A stretch of 64,000 nucleotides of DNA. Source: Oscillibacter sp. GTDB lineage: Bacteria; Bacillota; Clostridia; Oscillospirales; Oscillospiraceae. The position numbers were made by a program, and so were the translations under genes. Under the pieces are notes generated by a model. That model saw nothing but the letters and a program-made list of their open reading frames with translations, searched no databases and had not been told where the DNA came from. The stretch spans positions 1 to 64,000 of the forward strand of contig JAAWLO010000003.1 of the NCBI GenBank assembly GCA_022797935.1. The letters are read 5' to 3'. Positions 49,630 through 59,296 of this stretch are shown in pieces; positions within the stretch are counted from its first letter, which is position 1, and the number at the start of each line of letters is the position of its first letter.

Positions 49630-52337
49630 GAGAAATTCTGCTGACTTCTTCCGTCTTGATTCTGGCTCTGCTGGCTCTCCGGCGATTGTTCTGGAAAACC
49701 CTTTCCCGCCGGGTTCAATATGCCCTCTGGGGACTGGCGGCACTGCGGCTTCTGCTGCCCATAAACCTTCCAGCAGCGGATTTCAGCCTGCTGACAGCGG
49801 CAGAACCAGCAGCTCCTCAAATCGATGGCCAGTCTCTTTACCTGTATCCTTCCCGCATTACGCTGACCGCTTCAGAGGACTCTCGGTGGTCTTACTCTTA
49901 TAAAGATGATCCTCCAATTATATTGGGTCCAACCTCAGATGACAACGTATATTCCTTTACAGATAATCAGCAAGTTCTCCATGAGGTAGAGTACTCTCAA
50001 CAAATCATTCTAAATGATTTGAAAGCCCTCCTCGGCTATGTCTGGCTGGGAGGCAGCGCCCTTATGAGCTGCTGGCTGTTTTTATCCAATTTTCGATTCT
50101 GGCGCAATCTATGTAAAGCTAGAAAGCCTTACAATATTGGCGGCTGCAAATACCGCGTTTATTGGGTGGAAGAGGGCCTTTCCTCCCCCTGCCTTTTCGG
50201 CCTCTTCCGCCCCGCCGTTTACCTGACTCCAGCCGCCCTGCGCAGTCCGGACAGCCTTCGCCATATCTTGGCTCACGAGGAAACCCATGCCCGGCATGGC
50301 GACCCTTTCTGGGCCCTTCTTCGGGGATTCTGCCTGACGGTTTATTGGTTCAACCCTCTGGTATGGTGGGCCGCCCTGGCCTCTCGAACGGACTGTGAGC
50401 TGGCCTGTGACGAAGGCGCCCTGGCCCGGCTCGGAAACGCGGAACGGATATCCTATGGACGAACTCTGCTGGCCCTCATTCCTGTGCACAAAAACCGGGA
50501 CAATCCCCTTCTCTCCGCTACCACTATGACAGCAGACAAACGGCGGCTCAAAGAACGAATCACCCGCATTGCGGAGTGCCGGACCGGCATGGGCGGGCGG
50601 GCCGCCTTTGCCGCAATCGCCCTAGTGGGATTGGTCTGCGCCGTCACCTTCACCGGGGCAAGCAAACCGGAGGCGGCTCCCTCAGACACCGTGGAGCAGG
50701 CTGTCGGCGCATTAGCGGAGGAGTTGTCGGAAAACAACAGTTTTTCGACTAATTTAGTCGTCTACACCCCGGAGAACCCGCCCACGCATTTCGACTTAAA
50801 GAAGGGCGAGATACTCCGAGTCTACTGGGGAATGTACGTGAGTCTTTCTTCCGATTTGAGCAACCCCTTGGGCTGGTTCTGCTCCCTTTATCAAATAGAC
50901 ACCTTGGATTATTTCGGAGATGGCCCTGGCACCGTAACAAAACAGATTGGAAATGATGGCCGCTATCTTTACGTTCTCACACATCCCCAATGGAGCCCAG
51001 AACTGAAATCCGGTCAGACCCAAGGCGCAGCACTGATGTGGCAGGTAATTGAACGCATTCAGGAAACCGTCCTCTCCTGTGGGGAAGTCCGGCAGGCGGC
51101 TGAGACAGCCAGGCCAGACTGGGAACCCATTTACACCGTTTCCCTGAACAACCTGGAGCCCTATGAACCTCAGGCAGCGGAACCTGTCCCCTTCCCTTAT
51201 GGGAGCTTCCAAATAATGGGGGATTTGGAGGACCCGGAACACGTTTTGGGGAATGATGTTCTGATGTTCTTTCAGGCCGGAGACCAAATCTTTGCCGGAC
51301 TGCAATCCCCGCTTCTGAGTTCTCTCCCAACACCCTTCTGGTCCTTCCGTCCTGGAGCAGGCGGGAAATACAGCGCCTCCCTGTTCCGCAATCTCCTGGG
51401 CCACAACGGTTTCTGCATCACTTACCACGCCAATGACGGACCCCGGACCATCACGAACGAATATTACTATCTGGATGAAACAGGCTGGCCTGTTCTCCTG
51501 GCCCAGGCAGAGGGCACACCGGAACGAATTGATCTGGACGGCGACGGCGTGAAAGAACTGGTCTCCGATCCCTTCGGGGGACTGTATCAGCTCTGGTGCC
51601 GGCGGGGGAACCAAATCTATCAGCTGAACCTGGACCAGATTTTAGGTTCTTTCTGGCCGGAACACACAAACTTCTATTACGGCAACTGGGAAAGCGGAGG
51701 CCTGCCCTTTGAGGCCACATTCCCCTCCAATTCCAACGAAGAGGGTTTCCAGCGGGAGAACCGGACGCTGTACTTCGACGGGGATTATCTCCTGGTTTAC
51801 AACGACCAGCGGCATTTTGAGAACCATATCCTGAACTGGCCGGACCTCCCCGGCGAAATCATCACCGCCGCCCAGGAGGTGGTCCAGCAGGAATTTGAAG
51901 CTGCCGGAGATCTTTACGATGACTGGCGAATCAGCCACATCCATTTCCCCCAGACCCTGGTTTTGCAGGGAAAGACCTATTGGATCTGCAAAGTTTCCTG
52001 TGAGTTTCACACCCCGGAGCCCCGGGATACCAAGCAGGGATTTTCGGACAGATGGGGGGACCCTTTTTCGCCCGCAGCCCTTTACCTGGTTTTCCGGGAG
52101 GAGGAACAAAACGGTCTTTCCTATGTGCCGGCCACCTATCTGTACACCCTCCGGCAGGAGGCTTGGCCCTCGCTCCAACAGCTTCTGGAACGGCTTCCCG
52201 CTATCCCCTCTTCCCTCTTTCTTCTCCCAGGTGAAGAGGACATGGAGCCTTTGGAAATGACGGGCGTTCCTTTCCTGCAAATCCCCCCGCCTTCCACACA
52301 CAGAGGCCTTCAGACTGCGGCTCAGTCAATGCCGTGA
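49626..52337 (+). CDS. BlaR1-like M56 family metallopeptidase with large C-terminal sensor domain
   Basis: HILAHEETHARHGDPFWALLRGFCLTVYWFNPLVWWA; coupled to blaI-like gene by 4 nt overlap. Confidence 0.9.
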   Translation: MREILLTSSVLILALLALRRLFWKTLSRRVQYALWGLAALRLLLPINLPAADFSLLTAAEPAAPQIDGQSLYLYPSRITLTASEDSRWSYSYKDDPPIILGPTSDDNVYSFTDNQQVLHEVEYSQQIILNDLKALLGYVWLGGSALMSCWLFLSNFRFWRNLCKARKPYNIGGCKYRVYWVEEGLSSPCLFGLFRPAVYLTPAALRSPDSLRHILAHEETHARHGDPFWALLRGFCLTVYWFNPLVWWAALASRTDCELACDEGALARLGNAERISYGRTLLALIPVHKNRDNPLLSATTMTADKRRLKERITRIAECRTGMGGRAAFAAIALVGLVCAVTFTGASKPEAAPSDTVEQAVGALAEELSENNSFSTNLVVYTPENPPTHFDLKKGEILRVYWGMYVSLSSDLSNPLGWFCSLYQIDTLDYFGDGPGTVTKQIGNDGRYLYVLTHPQWSPELKSGQTQGAALMWQVIERIQETVLSCGEVRQAAETARPDWEPIYTVSLNNLEPYEPQAAEPVPFPYGSFQIMGDLEDPEHVLGNDVLMFFQAGDQIFAGLQSPLLSSLPTPFWSFRPGAGGKYSASLFRNLLGHNGFCITYHANDGPRTITNEYYYLDETGWPVLLAQAEGTPERIDLDGDGVKELVSDPFGGLYQLWCRRGNQIYQLNLDQILGSFWPEHTNFYYGNWESGGLPFEATFPSNSNEEGFQRENRTLYFDGDYLLVYNDQRHFENHILNWPDLPGEIITAAQEVVQQEFEAAGDLYDDWRISHIHFPQTLVLQGKTYWICKVSCEFHTPEPRDTKQGFSDRWGDPFSPAALYLVFREEEQNGLSYVPATYLYTLRQEAWPSLQQLLERLPAIPSSLFLLPGEEDMEPLEMTGVPFLQIPPPSTHRGLQTAAQSMP

Positions 52338-52460
52338 ACAAGCGCCTCTTCTCCTTCCTCTGAAAATTTTCTCTTCCGAAAGAGCACAAATCCCCGTCCT
52401 CAAACGTGTTAATGGTGAAAAGCGCTTTTCGCACCAAACACGGAAAGGAGGCAACCCGAA

Positions 52461-52991
52461 ATGAACGAAACGGAACTGCGTCAGGCCATGTCGGACTACG
52501 GTGAAGCTGTTTACCGTCTGGCTCTTTGCCGCCTGCAAAATACCGCCGACGCCGAGGACGTCTATCAGGACGTGTTTCTCCGTCTGCTGGAGCAGCGGGG
52601 GGCGGAAACCTGGGAGGCGGAGCGCCGGAAAGCCTGGCTGCTGCGAACCGCTGTGAACCGCTGTGCGGACCTTGGCCGCCGCCGCGGACGCGTTCTGCCT
52701 CTGGAAAATATCTCCAACGCCCCCGCTCCAGCCGGAAGTGAGACGGCGGAACTCTGGGACGCGGTGTCCCGCCTGCCGGAGGACCTGCGGACCGCTGTCC
52801 ATCTCTTTTACGGCGAGGGCTACGAAAGCGGGGAAATCGGGACGCTGCTGGGCGTTCCGGGGGCTACGGTACGAAGCCGTCTCCGCCGGGCCCGGAACAA
52901 ACTGAGGACGATTTTGACAGGAGGAATGGAAGATGACAAACCGCTACCGGAATTTACTGAACACGATCCCCGTACCTGCCGGACTCAATGA
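52461..52991 (+). CDS. ECF-type RNA polymerase sigma factor
   Basis: LALCRLQNTADAEDVYQDVFLRLLEQ; FYGEGYESGEIGTLLGVPGATVRSRLRRARNKLR. Confidence 0.92.
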   Translation: MNETELRQAMSDYGEAVYRLALCRLQNTADAEDVYQDVFLRLLEQRGAETWEAERRKAWLLRTAVNRCADLGRRRGRVLPLENISNAPAPAGSETAELWDAVSRLPEDLRTAVHLFYGEGYESGEIGTLLGVPGATVRSRLRRARNKLRTILTGGMEDDKPLPEFTEHDPRTCRTQ

Positions 52992-53910
52992 CCGGGTCTT
53001 ACAGGAGGCCCGCCGGAGACTTGCGTCAGGCGTCTCGGAAAAACCGGCGGTCCGCCCGCTTCCTGCTCTGGCTTCTCAAAAGACGCCCGGGCGGACGGCA
53101 GCGAGGTCTCGCCGCTCTCCATCCCGGCCATTTCTGCGGACGGCGGTCTGCGCGGTCTGCGCCCTGGCCCTGCTGCTGGGCGGCATCTCTCTCCGGCGGG
53201 CTCCCGAGGTCCCAGAGGTCCCGGCCCCTGGACCGGAAACCGTTCTCCCCATTGTTCCCACCTTCGGTCTGACGGCCTATGCCGCCGGAACAGATTCCTC
53301 CTACGGCCCTGCGGAGGACGGCGGAATCGCCTTCGCTGCCGGCGAGGGTATGACAAATCCCGGAGAGGGAGATTTTACGGGCTGTCTCTTCCAGGTGACG
53401 GGAACACAAATCGCCCAGGTCCGGCTGTCGATTGACCGAGGCAAGCTATACCGCTACCGGCTGCTGGACAACCTGACCGAGGAAGAACTGCAGGACTGCC
53501 GGCAGGCAATGGCTGAGGGCAGAATGACTACCGCAGCGATCAGCCAGCGGGAGGACGGCTCCTGGTATGTGCCGGAAATGACCCTCCTGGGGCAGGAGGT
53601 TACGGAACCCTATGATCCCGACAGCCGTTACGGCTTCTGGGTTTCCCCGGAAGATATGGCCTTCAATACCGGTCTTGGCCTCACTACGGAAGCCCAGATG
53701 GACGCGGATTACTTTGACGGTGCGCGGCTGACGGTGGCAGTCGTCTCTCCGGATGGTACCGAGCAAATCAGGACCTACCGTCTTCACAGCGGAGCCTTAA
53801 AAATACAGTGGACAGAGGATCATGATCTGACGGTACTGCCGGAACTGGCTGGGCCGGAAGAGCCATTCGTCTATGGAATTTACGCCCTGCCGGAGGATGG
53901 CGAAGCCTGA
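52933..53910 (+). CDS. Putative membrane-anchored anti-sigma factor
   Basis: Overlaps the sigma gene by 59 nt; TM segment TAVCAVCALALLLGGISL and extracytoplasmic domain. Confidence 0.65.
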   Translation: MTNRYRNLLNTIPVPAGLNDRVLQEARRRLASGVSEKPAVRPLPALASQKTPGRTAARSRRSPSRPFLRTAVCAVCALALLLGGISLRRAPEVPEVPAPGPETVLPIVPTFGLTAYAAGTDSSYGPAEDGGIAFAAGEGMTNPGEGDFTGCLFQVTGTQIAQVRLSIDRGKLYRYRLLDNLTEEELQDCRQAMAEGRMTTAAISQREDGSWYVPEMTLLGQEVTEPYDPDSRYGFWVSPEDMAFNTGLGLTTEAQMDADYFDGARLTVAVVSPDGTEQIRTYRLHSGALKIQWTEDHDLTVLPELAGPEEPFVYGIYALPEDGEA

Positions 53911-53960
53911 AATCAGAAAAACGGGCAATACCACCCGTACCATCTTTTCCCCGGACAGCA

Positions 53961-53999
53961 CGAGAGAGGCCCGCCGCAGTCTGCGGCGGGCCTCTCTCG
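53961..53999. terminator. Strong hairpin between convergent genes
   Basis: CGAGAGAGGCCCGCCGCA-GTC-TGCGGCGGGCCTCTCTCG, 18-bp perfect stem; no clear T-tract. Confidence 0.6.
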
Positions 54000-54020
54000 G
54001 AATGAAGAAAGGAAAAAGCG

Positions 54021-55613
54021 TTATCGAATCAGGGCCAGAATCCCATACTGTACCAGGAAAATCACCAGCAGCGAAATGCTGTAGCGGTCCATCCGGAAGG
54101 GCACCACGGAGACGCCGTCCTCAAACTCCTTGCCCTCGGCCAGAATGCTCTCCCGCAGGCCCTTGACGGTATAGCGGCGGATTTCTCCGGCAGGCTTACC
54201 GCCTTTGATCAGACAGCTGGCCGCGTAGCCTACCACAATGGTAATCGCCGCGCCAATGGCCGGATTGACCAGCCAGCTGGTTCCAAAGCTTTTGGCAATG
54301 ACATAGCCCAAAACCAGGCCCACTACAAAGCCTCCGGCAACACCCTTGTCGTTGGCCTTTTCTGTGCACATAGCCAGCAGGAAGGCTCCCAGGGCAGGAC
54401 CGGCAAAGTAGGAGATATAGGAACCCACCACGTCAATCACCGATTTTACGGTTCCGCTGAAGCCCAGAATGACAATGACGATAATCACGCCGCCCAGGGC
54501 CACGGAAACCATCATAGTCTGGTGCATTCCCAGGGTCTTCCCCTTTTCCTTGGCAAAATGGCGCTCATAAATATCCTTGGTAAACACAGTGGTCATGGAG
54601 TTCAGCAGCGAGTCCACCGAGGACATAGCCGCCGCAAATACCGCTGCCACCAAAAGCCCGACGACACCTACCGGAAGCTCGTTCAGGATGAAGCCGATCA
54701 CGATCTCATTGCTGGTCTCAAAGGTCTTTCCGCCGTAGACCACAAAGAAGATTCCACCCACAAACAGCATCAGGAAGTACATGACGTTCATCATGATGGA
54801 GCTGCTTACAAAAGAACGCTTGATGCCCCGCATGGATTTGGAGGTCAGAATCCGCTGCATCTGCGCCTGGTCAAAGCAGAAGTACCGGGTCCACATGAAG
54901 ACGCCGAAGCAGGAGCAGAGGAAGGCATTGGTTCGGGTGAAGTCGAAGGTGAAGTCAAAGGCGTTGAACTTCCCTGCCGCCTGCGCCGCCGCCAGGGTAC
55001 CGCCCCAGCCCAGGCCGGTGCGGCTCACGGCGGAGACCAGGATAATCAGCATGCCGCCCCAGAGGACAATCATCTGAATGGCGTCCGTCCAGATAACCGC
55101 CTTGATGCCGCCGGCAATGGTGTACACCAGGGCACAAATCACAACCAGGGTCACAATGACATTCAGGCTCCAGCCTGTAATCGTCTGGATAATCAGGGAG
55201 GGAATGAACACCATGGAGGAAACCTGAATCAGAGAGTTGATGAAGAACTGCGCCACCGCCAGCATCCGGCTCCAGGGACCCAGACGGTACTCCATATACT
55301 CATAAATGGAGGAAACCCGCAGGTGGTAAAACATCGGGACCGTCACCGTGACCGCGATAAAGCAGGCCAAAGGCACCGTGATATTCTGCATGAAGGGCTG
55401 AATGCCGTCGGTATACGCCCAGCCGGGGCCGCCGACGAAGCTGTTGGCACTAATCATGGTCGCCGCTACGGACAGCGCCACCGGAAGCCAGTGCATAGAC
55501 CGTCCGGCAACAAAATAGTCCTCCTGGGTCTGGTTGTTCCGGCCTACCAGAAAACCGATAGCCAGCATGGCGGCAAGATAGGCAAACAGAATGACCGCGT
55601 CAATCATACTCAT
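54021..55613 (-). CDS. Sodium:solute symporter (SSS) family protein
   Basis: 530 aa, many TM segments; FLVGRNNQTQEDYFVAGRSMHWLPVALSVAATMISANSFVGGPGWAY. Confidence 0.93.
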   Translation of the reverse strand: MSMIDAVILFAYLAAMLAIGFLVGRNNQTQEDYFVAGRSMHWLPVALSVAATMISANSFVGGPGWAYTDGIQPFMQNITVPLACFIAVTVTVPMFYHLRVSSIYEYMEYRLGPWSRMLAVAQFFINSLIQVSSMVFIPSLIIQTITGWSLNVIVTLVVICALVYTIAGGIKAVIWTDAIQMIVLWGGMLIILVSAVSRTGLGWGGTLAAAQAAGKFNAFDFTFDFTRTNAFLCSCFGVFMWTRYFCFDQAQMQRILTSKSMRGIKRSFVSSSIMMNVMYFLMLFVGGIFFVVYGGKTFETSNEIVIGFILNELPVGVVGLLVAAVFAAAMSSVDSLLNSMTTVFTKDIYERHFAKEKGKTLGMHQTMMVSVALGGVIIVIVILGFSGTVKSVIDVVGSYISYFAGPALGAFLLAMCTEKANDKGVAGGFVVGLVLGYVIAKSFGTSWLVNPAIGAAITIVVGYAASCLIKGGKPAGEIRRYTVKGLRESILAEGKEFEDGVSVVPFRMDRYSISLLVIFLVQYGILALIR

Positions 55614-55676
55614 AGGGGTTCTCCTTTCTCAAATGACACACAAATGACAGCCGCAATCCCTGCGGCCAGGGAACTC

Positions 55677-56687
55677 TTACGGATTCAAAATCTCTGCCGT
55701 GCGCTGGAAAATATCCAGGCCCTGCTGTTTCAGCCACCAGGGAAGGTCAATCAGCACCCAGTTTTCCGACAGCTTGTCTCCCCGGCGGCAATAGACATCC
55801 ACCACCTGCATATCCGCCCGCTGGCTTCCGGCAGGCATGCCCAGGAAGCCGCCGGTACCCCGGTTGGTCAGATTGGGCCACCCGAAGAAGCAGGCAAAAT
55901 TTCCCTCCGCAAAGCGCACCTTGTGGCCGTTGAAGGTCTTATCTCCCAGCCCCTGGCGGAAGGGACCGGTGTGCTGGCGGATGTAACGGGGAATCGTGTA
56001 TGTGGCGCCAATTCCGGCAGGACCGTACCAGATCATGTCCTCATTCCAGGAGCGGGCCAGTTCCTCCGGCGACGGCGGGGCCATGGAACCGCTCTTGTTG
56101 ATGCGGTCCAGGTCCTCTACCATGGCGTTGACCACCGCCAGGGTCTTCTTCCCTTCCTCCTCCGGGGCGTCCTCAAAGAGCAGGCCGTCGTGCATACGGG
56201 GACCGGGATAGATGAAATACTGTCCCGTAGAAGGGGGAAGCGGATTGACGCCAGCCTGCTGCATCCATCCAATCAGGTCCAGAAACAGGCCGGTCTTGGT
56301 GATCTTTTCACCCTTTACGCAGCTGAACTCCGCATAGCGCAGGCTGACCATCTTCCCGGTGTGCCGGATCCGCAGGAAATCCTGGTCAAACAGGCCCATG
56401 AAGTGCCCCATGCTCATGACCCACTGCTCTCCGTCCATCTCGTTGTTCCCAGCAATGAAGATGTCCATGCGGCGCTGCAAACTGGTGATTGACTCCTTCA
56501 GAGGCTTCCAGAAGGTATCCGCCGCCTCTTCCCTCCCCTTCAGCTCCCGGAAGGGATAGACGGACTTCCAGTCGTAATCCTCCGGCATGAAGCGCTCCAG
56601 CACTGCCCGGGCCTGTTCTGGCTTGGCTTGCTCCAGGGCTTCATAATATTGGAGCACCGTTTTCTTTGCCGCCTGATAATTGCCCAT
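55677..56687 (-). CDS. Double SnoaL/NTF2-like domain protein (ester cyclase-like), copy 1
   Basis: VLQYYEALEQAKPEQARAVLERFMPEDYDWKSVYPFRELKGREEAADTFWKPL; second domain SWNEDMIWYGPAGIGATYTIPRYIRQH. Confidence 0.75.
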   Translation of the reverse strand: MGNYQAAKKTVLQYYEALEQAKPEQARAVLERFMPEDYDWKSVYPFRELKGREEAADTFWKPLKESITSLQRRMDIFIAGNNEMDGEQWVMSMGHFMGLFDQDFLRIRHTGKMVSLRYAEFSCVKGEKITKTGLFLDLIGWMQQAGVNPLPPSTGQYFIYPGPRMHDGLLFEDAPEEEGKKTLAVVNAMVEDLDRINKSGSMAPPSPEELARSWNEDMIWYGPAGIGATYTIPRYIRQHTGPFRQGLGDKTFNGHKVRFAEGNFACFFGWPNLTNRGTGGFLGMPAGSQRADMQVVDVYCRRGDKLSENWVLIDLPWWLKQQGLDIFQRTAEILNP

Positions 56688-56741
56688 AAAAAAGCCTCCT
56701 TTTGCGTTTTGTGTCAGAATTGAAATCCATATGAAGTCTGG

Positions 56742-56757
56742 AAGAAACCGGTTTCAT
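56742..56757 (-). promoter_or_regulatory. cre/LacI-type operator upstream of the SnoaL gene copy 1
   Basis: ATGAAACCGGTTTCTT (minus) matches WTGNAANCGNWNNCWW at every constrained position; perfect core palindrome GAAACCGGTTTC. Confidence 0.6.
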
Positions 56758-56866
56758 AAAGCAGAAATAAGAAATCGTTTGATCTGTGTACGCTTTCTCC
56801 GGGAAAATGATACCGGCGTCATTTTGCGGCAAAAAACATCTATCCCCGGCGGACCGCCCAGCGCTG

Positions 56867-57919
56867 TCAGCGAACGCTGCCGCGAATGACGATTGACGGG
56901 GCCGTATACACCGTTTCCACATAAGACTGCCCCTCAATTTCCCGCATCAAGAGGCGCAAAACCGTCTTCACCATCTCATCCGCCCCTTGACAAACGGCGG
57001 TCAATGCGTAAGAATCTAAGCTGGAGGCAAAGGTATCGTCATACGCGGCCACCGAAAGCTGTTCCGGAATGGAAATCTGGAATTCCTTCCGGGCCGTATC
57101 CATCAGCCCATACGCCATCCGGGAGCCGCTGCAGAACACACAGTCCGGGTACTCCGGCTGCGCAAACAGCTGCCGGGCAATCTCCTGACCCGACTGGTAC
57201 GTATAGTCCCCCGCCAACTGGAGGCAGTCTGTACAGCCCCTCTCCCGCAGGCCGTCCAAAAAGCCCAGCTTCCGGTCTGGAATATCGAAATACTGACTCT
57301 TTTCCGCCGAGACATAGGCGAAGGTGCGGCATCCCCGTTCGTACAAATAGGATGCCATTTGGTAGGAACCAGCATAATTGTCGTTGATGACACTGCTGCA
57401 AAACGGCGTCTGGGAATAGATGTTCAGCAGGACCAACGGCGTCGCCAAATCCAGAGAAAACGGCGCTGCCACACTGGAAATGGCGGCGGCAGTCAGAATA
57501 ATACCGTCCACCTGGTACTCCATCAGCTTGCTGAGCACGGTGTCGATATCCCGGTAGGGCATGGCATTAAAAACCATTACCCGAAGTCCCTGCCGCTGCA
57601 GTTCGTTGGTAATCCGGCGGAGAATGTCATAGTAAAACTCGTTGAAATCCTCCGACACTACCACGCCAATGATGCCGGAACGCTGTGCCGTCAGACTGCG
57701 GGCTATGGCATTTGGCCGGTACCCCAGCTTCGCGGCGGTCTCCAGAACGTGCTGGCGCAGGGCGGGACGGATGCGGTCACTCCACTTTTCGTCAAACACC
57801 CGGCACACAGAGGACTGAGACACTCCCGCAGCCAGCGCCACATCTCGGGAGGTGGGCCGTTTCCCCGTCTGGGCGGCGGTCTGTTTGGCAGAGGAAGAAC
57901 TCTCCGTGGGCTGCTTCAT
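56867..57919 (-). CDS. LacI family transcriptional regulator 1
   Basis: TSRDVALAAGVSQSSVCRVFDEKWSDRIRPALRQHVLETAAKLGYRPNAIARSL. Confidence 0.95.
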   Translation of the reverse strand: MKQPTESSSSAKQTAAQTGKRPTSRDVALAAGVSQSSVCRVFDEKWSDRIRPALRQHVLETAAKLGYRPNAIARSLTAQRSGIIGVVVSEDFNEFYYDILRRITNELQRQGLRVMVFNAMPYRDIDTVLSKLMEYQVDGIILTAAAISSVAAPFSLDLATPLVLLNIYSQTPFCSSVINDNYAGSYQMASYLYERGCRTFAYVSAEKSQYFDIPDRKLGFLDGLRERGCTDCLQLAGDYTYQSGQEIARQLFAQPEYPDCVFCSGSRMAYGLMDTARKEFQISIPEQLSVAAYDDTFASSLDSYALTAVCQGADEMVKTVLRLLMREIEGQSYVETVYTAPSIVIRGSVR

Positions 57920-57983
57920 AAAACCGCCTCCAAAATGAGCAAAATCAGCAAAGATTCTGAATGACACCGCTGTCTTGCTTTAA

Positions 57984-58011
57984 ATTATACCGCAATTCAG
58001 AGGCTTGTCAA
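57984..58011 (-). promoter_or_regulatory. Predicted promoter of LacI regulator 1
   Basis: Minus strand TTGACA-N16-TATAAT. Confidence 0.6.
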
Positions 58012-58154
58012 GACGTCCAAAGAAAAACGGAGGAATCCACAAAAAACGCCCTTGCCTTTGTCCGTTTTCGATAGAAAAAATTGCAGATTCCATCAGAAAA
58101 CTCTTCTCTTTTGTAATTTTATGATATTTTTGTAAATTTTTATCGAGGTGCAGC

Positions 58155-59222
58155 ATGGTGAAAAAAACAGAAACCCAGAGGCCTGTAACTGCGGCGGACG
58201 TAGCCAAGCAGGCCGGCGTGTCTCAATCTACGGTCTCCCGTGTGTTCAGCAAGGACTGCAAGGCCAAAATCCGGCCGGAGTCCCGGCAAAGAGTATTGGA
58301 GGCCGCCCAGCGCTTAGGCTATGTTCCCAATGCTATGGCGCAAACTATGGCTTCCGGGCACTCCGGCATCATTGGCGTGGTGGTCTCCAACTACTTCAAC
58401 TTGTTTTACTATCAAACTCTGCAGATTATCACCAATATCTTGTCAGAATCCGGCCTGCGAACGATGGTTTTCACCGCAGACCCGCAACAGGACGTCAACG
58501 GACTTCTGGAAAGTCTCTTCCAATATCAGGTAGATGGGGTGATTCTGACCTCCTCCGCCCTCTCTCATCAGCTGACCGCCCGCTGGACGCAGAGGGGGCT
58601 GCCCGCCGTGCTTCTCAATGGCTACCTGCCGGATTTGGAAATCAGCGTGGTGCAAAGCGACCAGTTTGGCAGCGGACGGATGATGGCGGCCTATCTGACG
58701 GAGGTGGGCCACACCCGGTTCGCCTATGTCAACACAGAGCACAGCCCCCACAAGAATTACGCTCCCCGGCAGGAGGGATTTCTGGAAGGCCTGCGGGAGA
58801 AAGGAATCCAGGACTGTCAAATTATCCCGGCCGGATACAGTTACCAAAGCGGTCTGGAGGCTGGCCGGGCGCTTCTGTCCGGCTCCCACGTGCCGGACGC
58901 CATCTTTTGTTCCGGAGATCTGAATGCCTTGGGGGTAATCGACGCCGTGAGGGAACAAGGAACCCTGCGCCTCGGCCGGGATATCTCCGTCACCGGCTAC
59001 GATGCACCGCTGCTGGCAGAGCTGCATGCCTACTCTCTCACCGCTCTGACCCAGCAGGTTTCCCGCCTCTGTCAAGACTGCGCAGACCTGCTTCGCCTTC
59101 TGATCAAGCAGCCGCAGACGCCGCCGCAAATCATTACCCGGCCTATGCTGCTGAAGCTTCGGGATTCCTCCCGGCCTTTCGGTTTTGAGAAGGCGGCAGA
59201 AAAAATCGAAAAAAGCCCTTGA
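58155..59222 (+). CDS. LacI family transcriptional regulator 2
   Basis: TAADVAKQAGVSQSTVSRVFSKDCKAKIRPESRQRVLEAAQRLGYVPNAMAQTM. Confidence 0.95.
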   Translation: MVKKTETQRPVTAADVAKQAGVSQSTVSRVFSKDCKAKIRPESRQRVLEAAQRLGYVPNAMAQTMASGHSGIIGVVVSNYFNLFYYQTLQIITNILSESGLRTMVFTADPQQDVNGLLESLFQYQVDGVILTSSALSHQLTARWTQRGLPAVLLNGYLPDLEISVVQSDQFGSGRMMAAYLTEVGHTRFAYVNTEHSPHKNYAPRQEGFLEGLREKGIQDCQIIPAGYSYQSGLEAGRALLSGSHVPDAIFCSGDLNALGVIDAVREQGTLRLGRDISVTGYDAPLLAELHAYSLTALTQQVSRLCQDCADLLRLLIKQPQTPPQIITRPMLLKLRDSSRPFGFEKAAEKIEKSP

Positions 59223-59262
59223 CTTTTTCCGGCGGTTGTGTCATATATGGTCTTACCAATTA

Positions 59263-59276
59263 TGAATGCGTATTCA
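59263..59276 (+). promoter_or_regulatory. LacI-type operator upstream of the SnoaL gene copy 2
   Basis: TGAATGCGTATTCA, 12/14 self-complementary with central CG. Confidence 0.5.
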
Positions 59277-59296
59277 CAACAGCAGGAGGGGCGTAT

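Noticed and set aside
54522-56492. 656-aa plus-strand ORF opposite the symporter and SnoaL-1
   Set aside because: Spans two convincing minus-strand genes and their gap; low-complexity His/Gly/Arg composition typical of an antisense frame.
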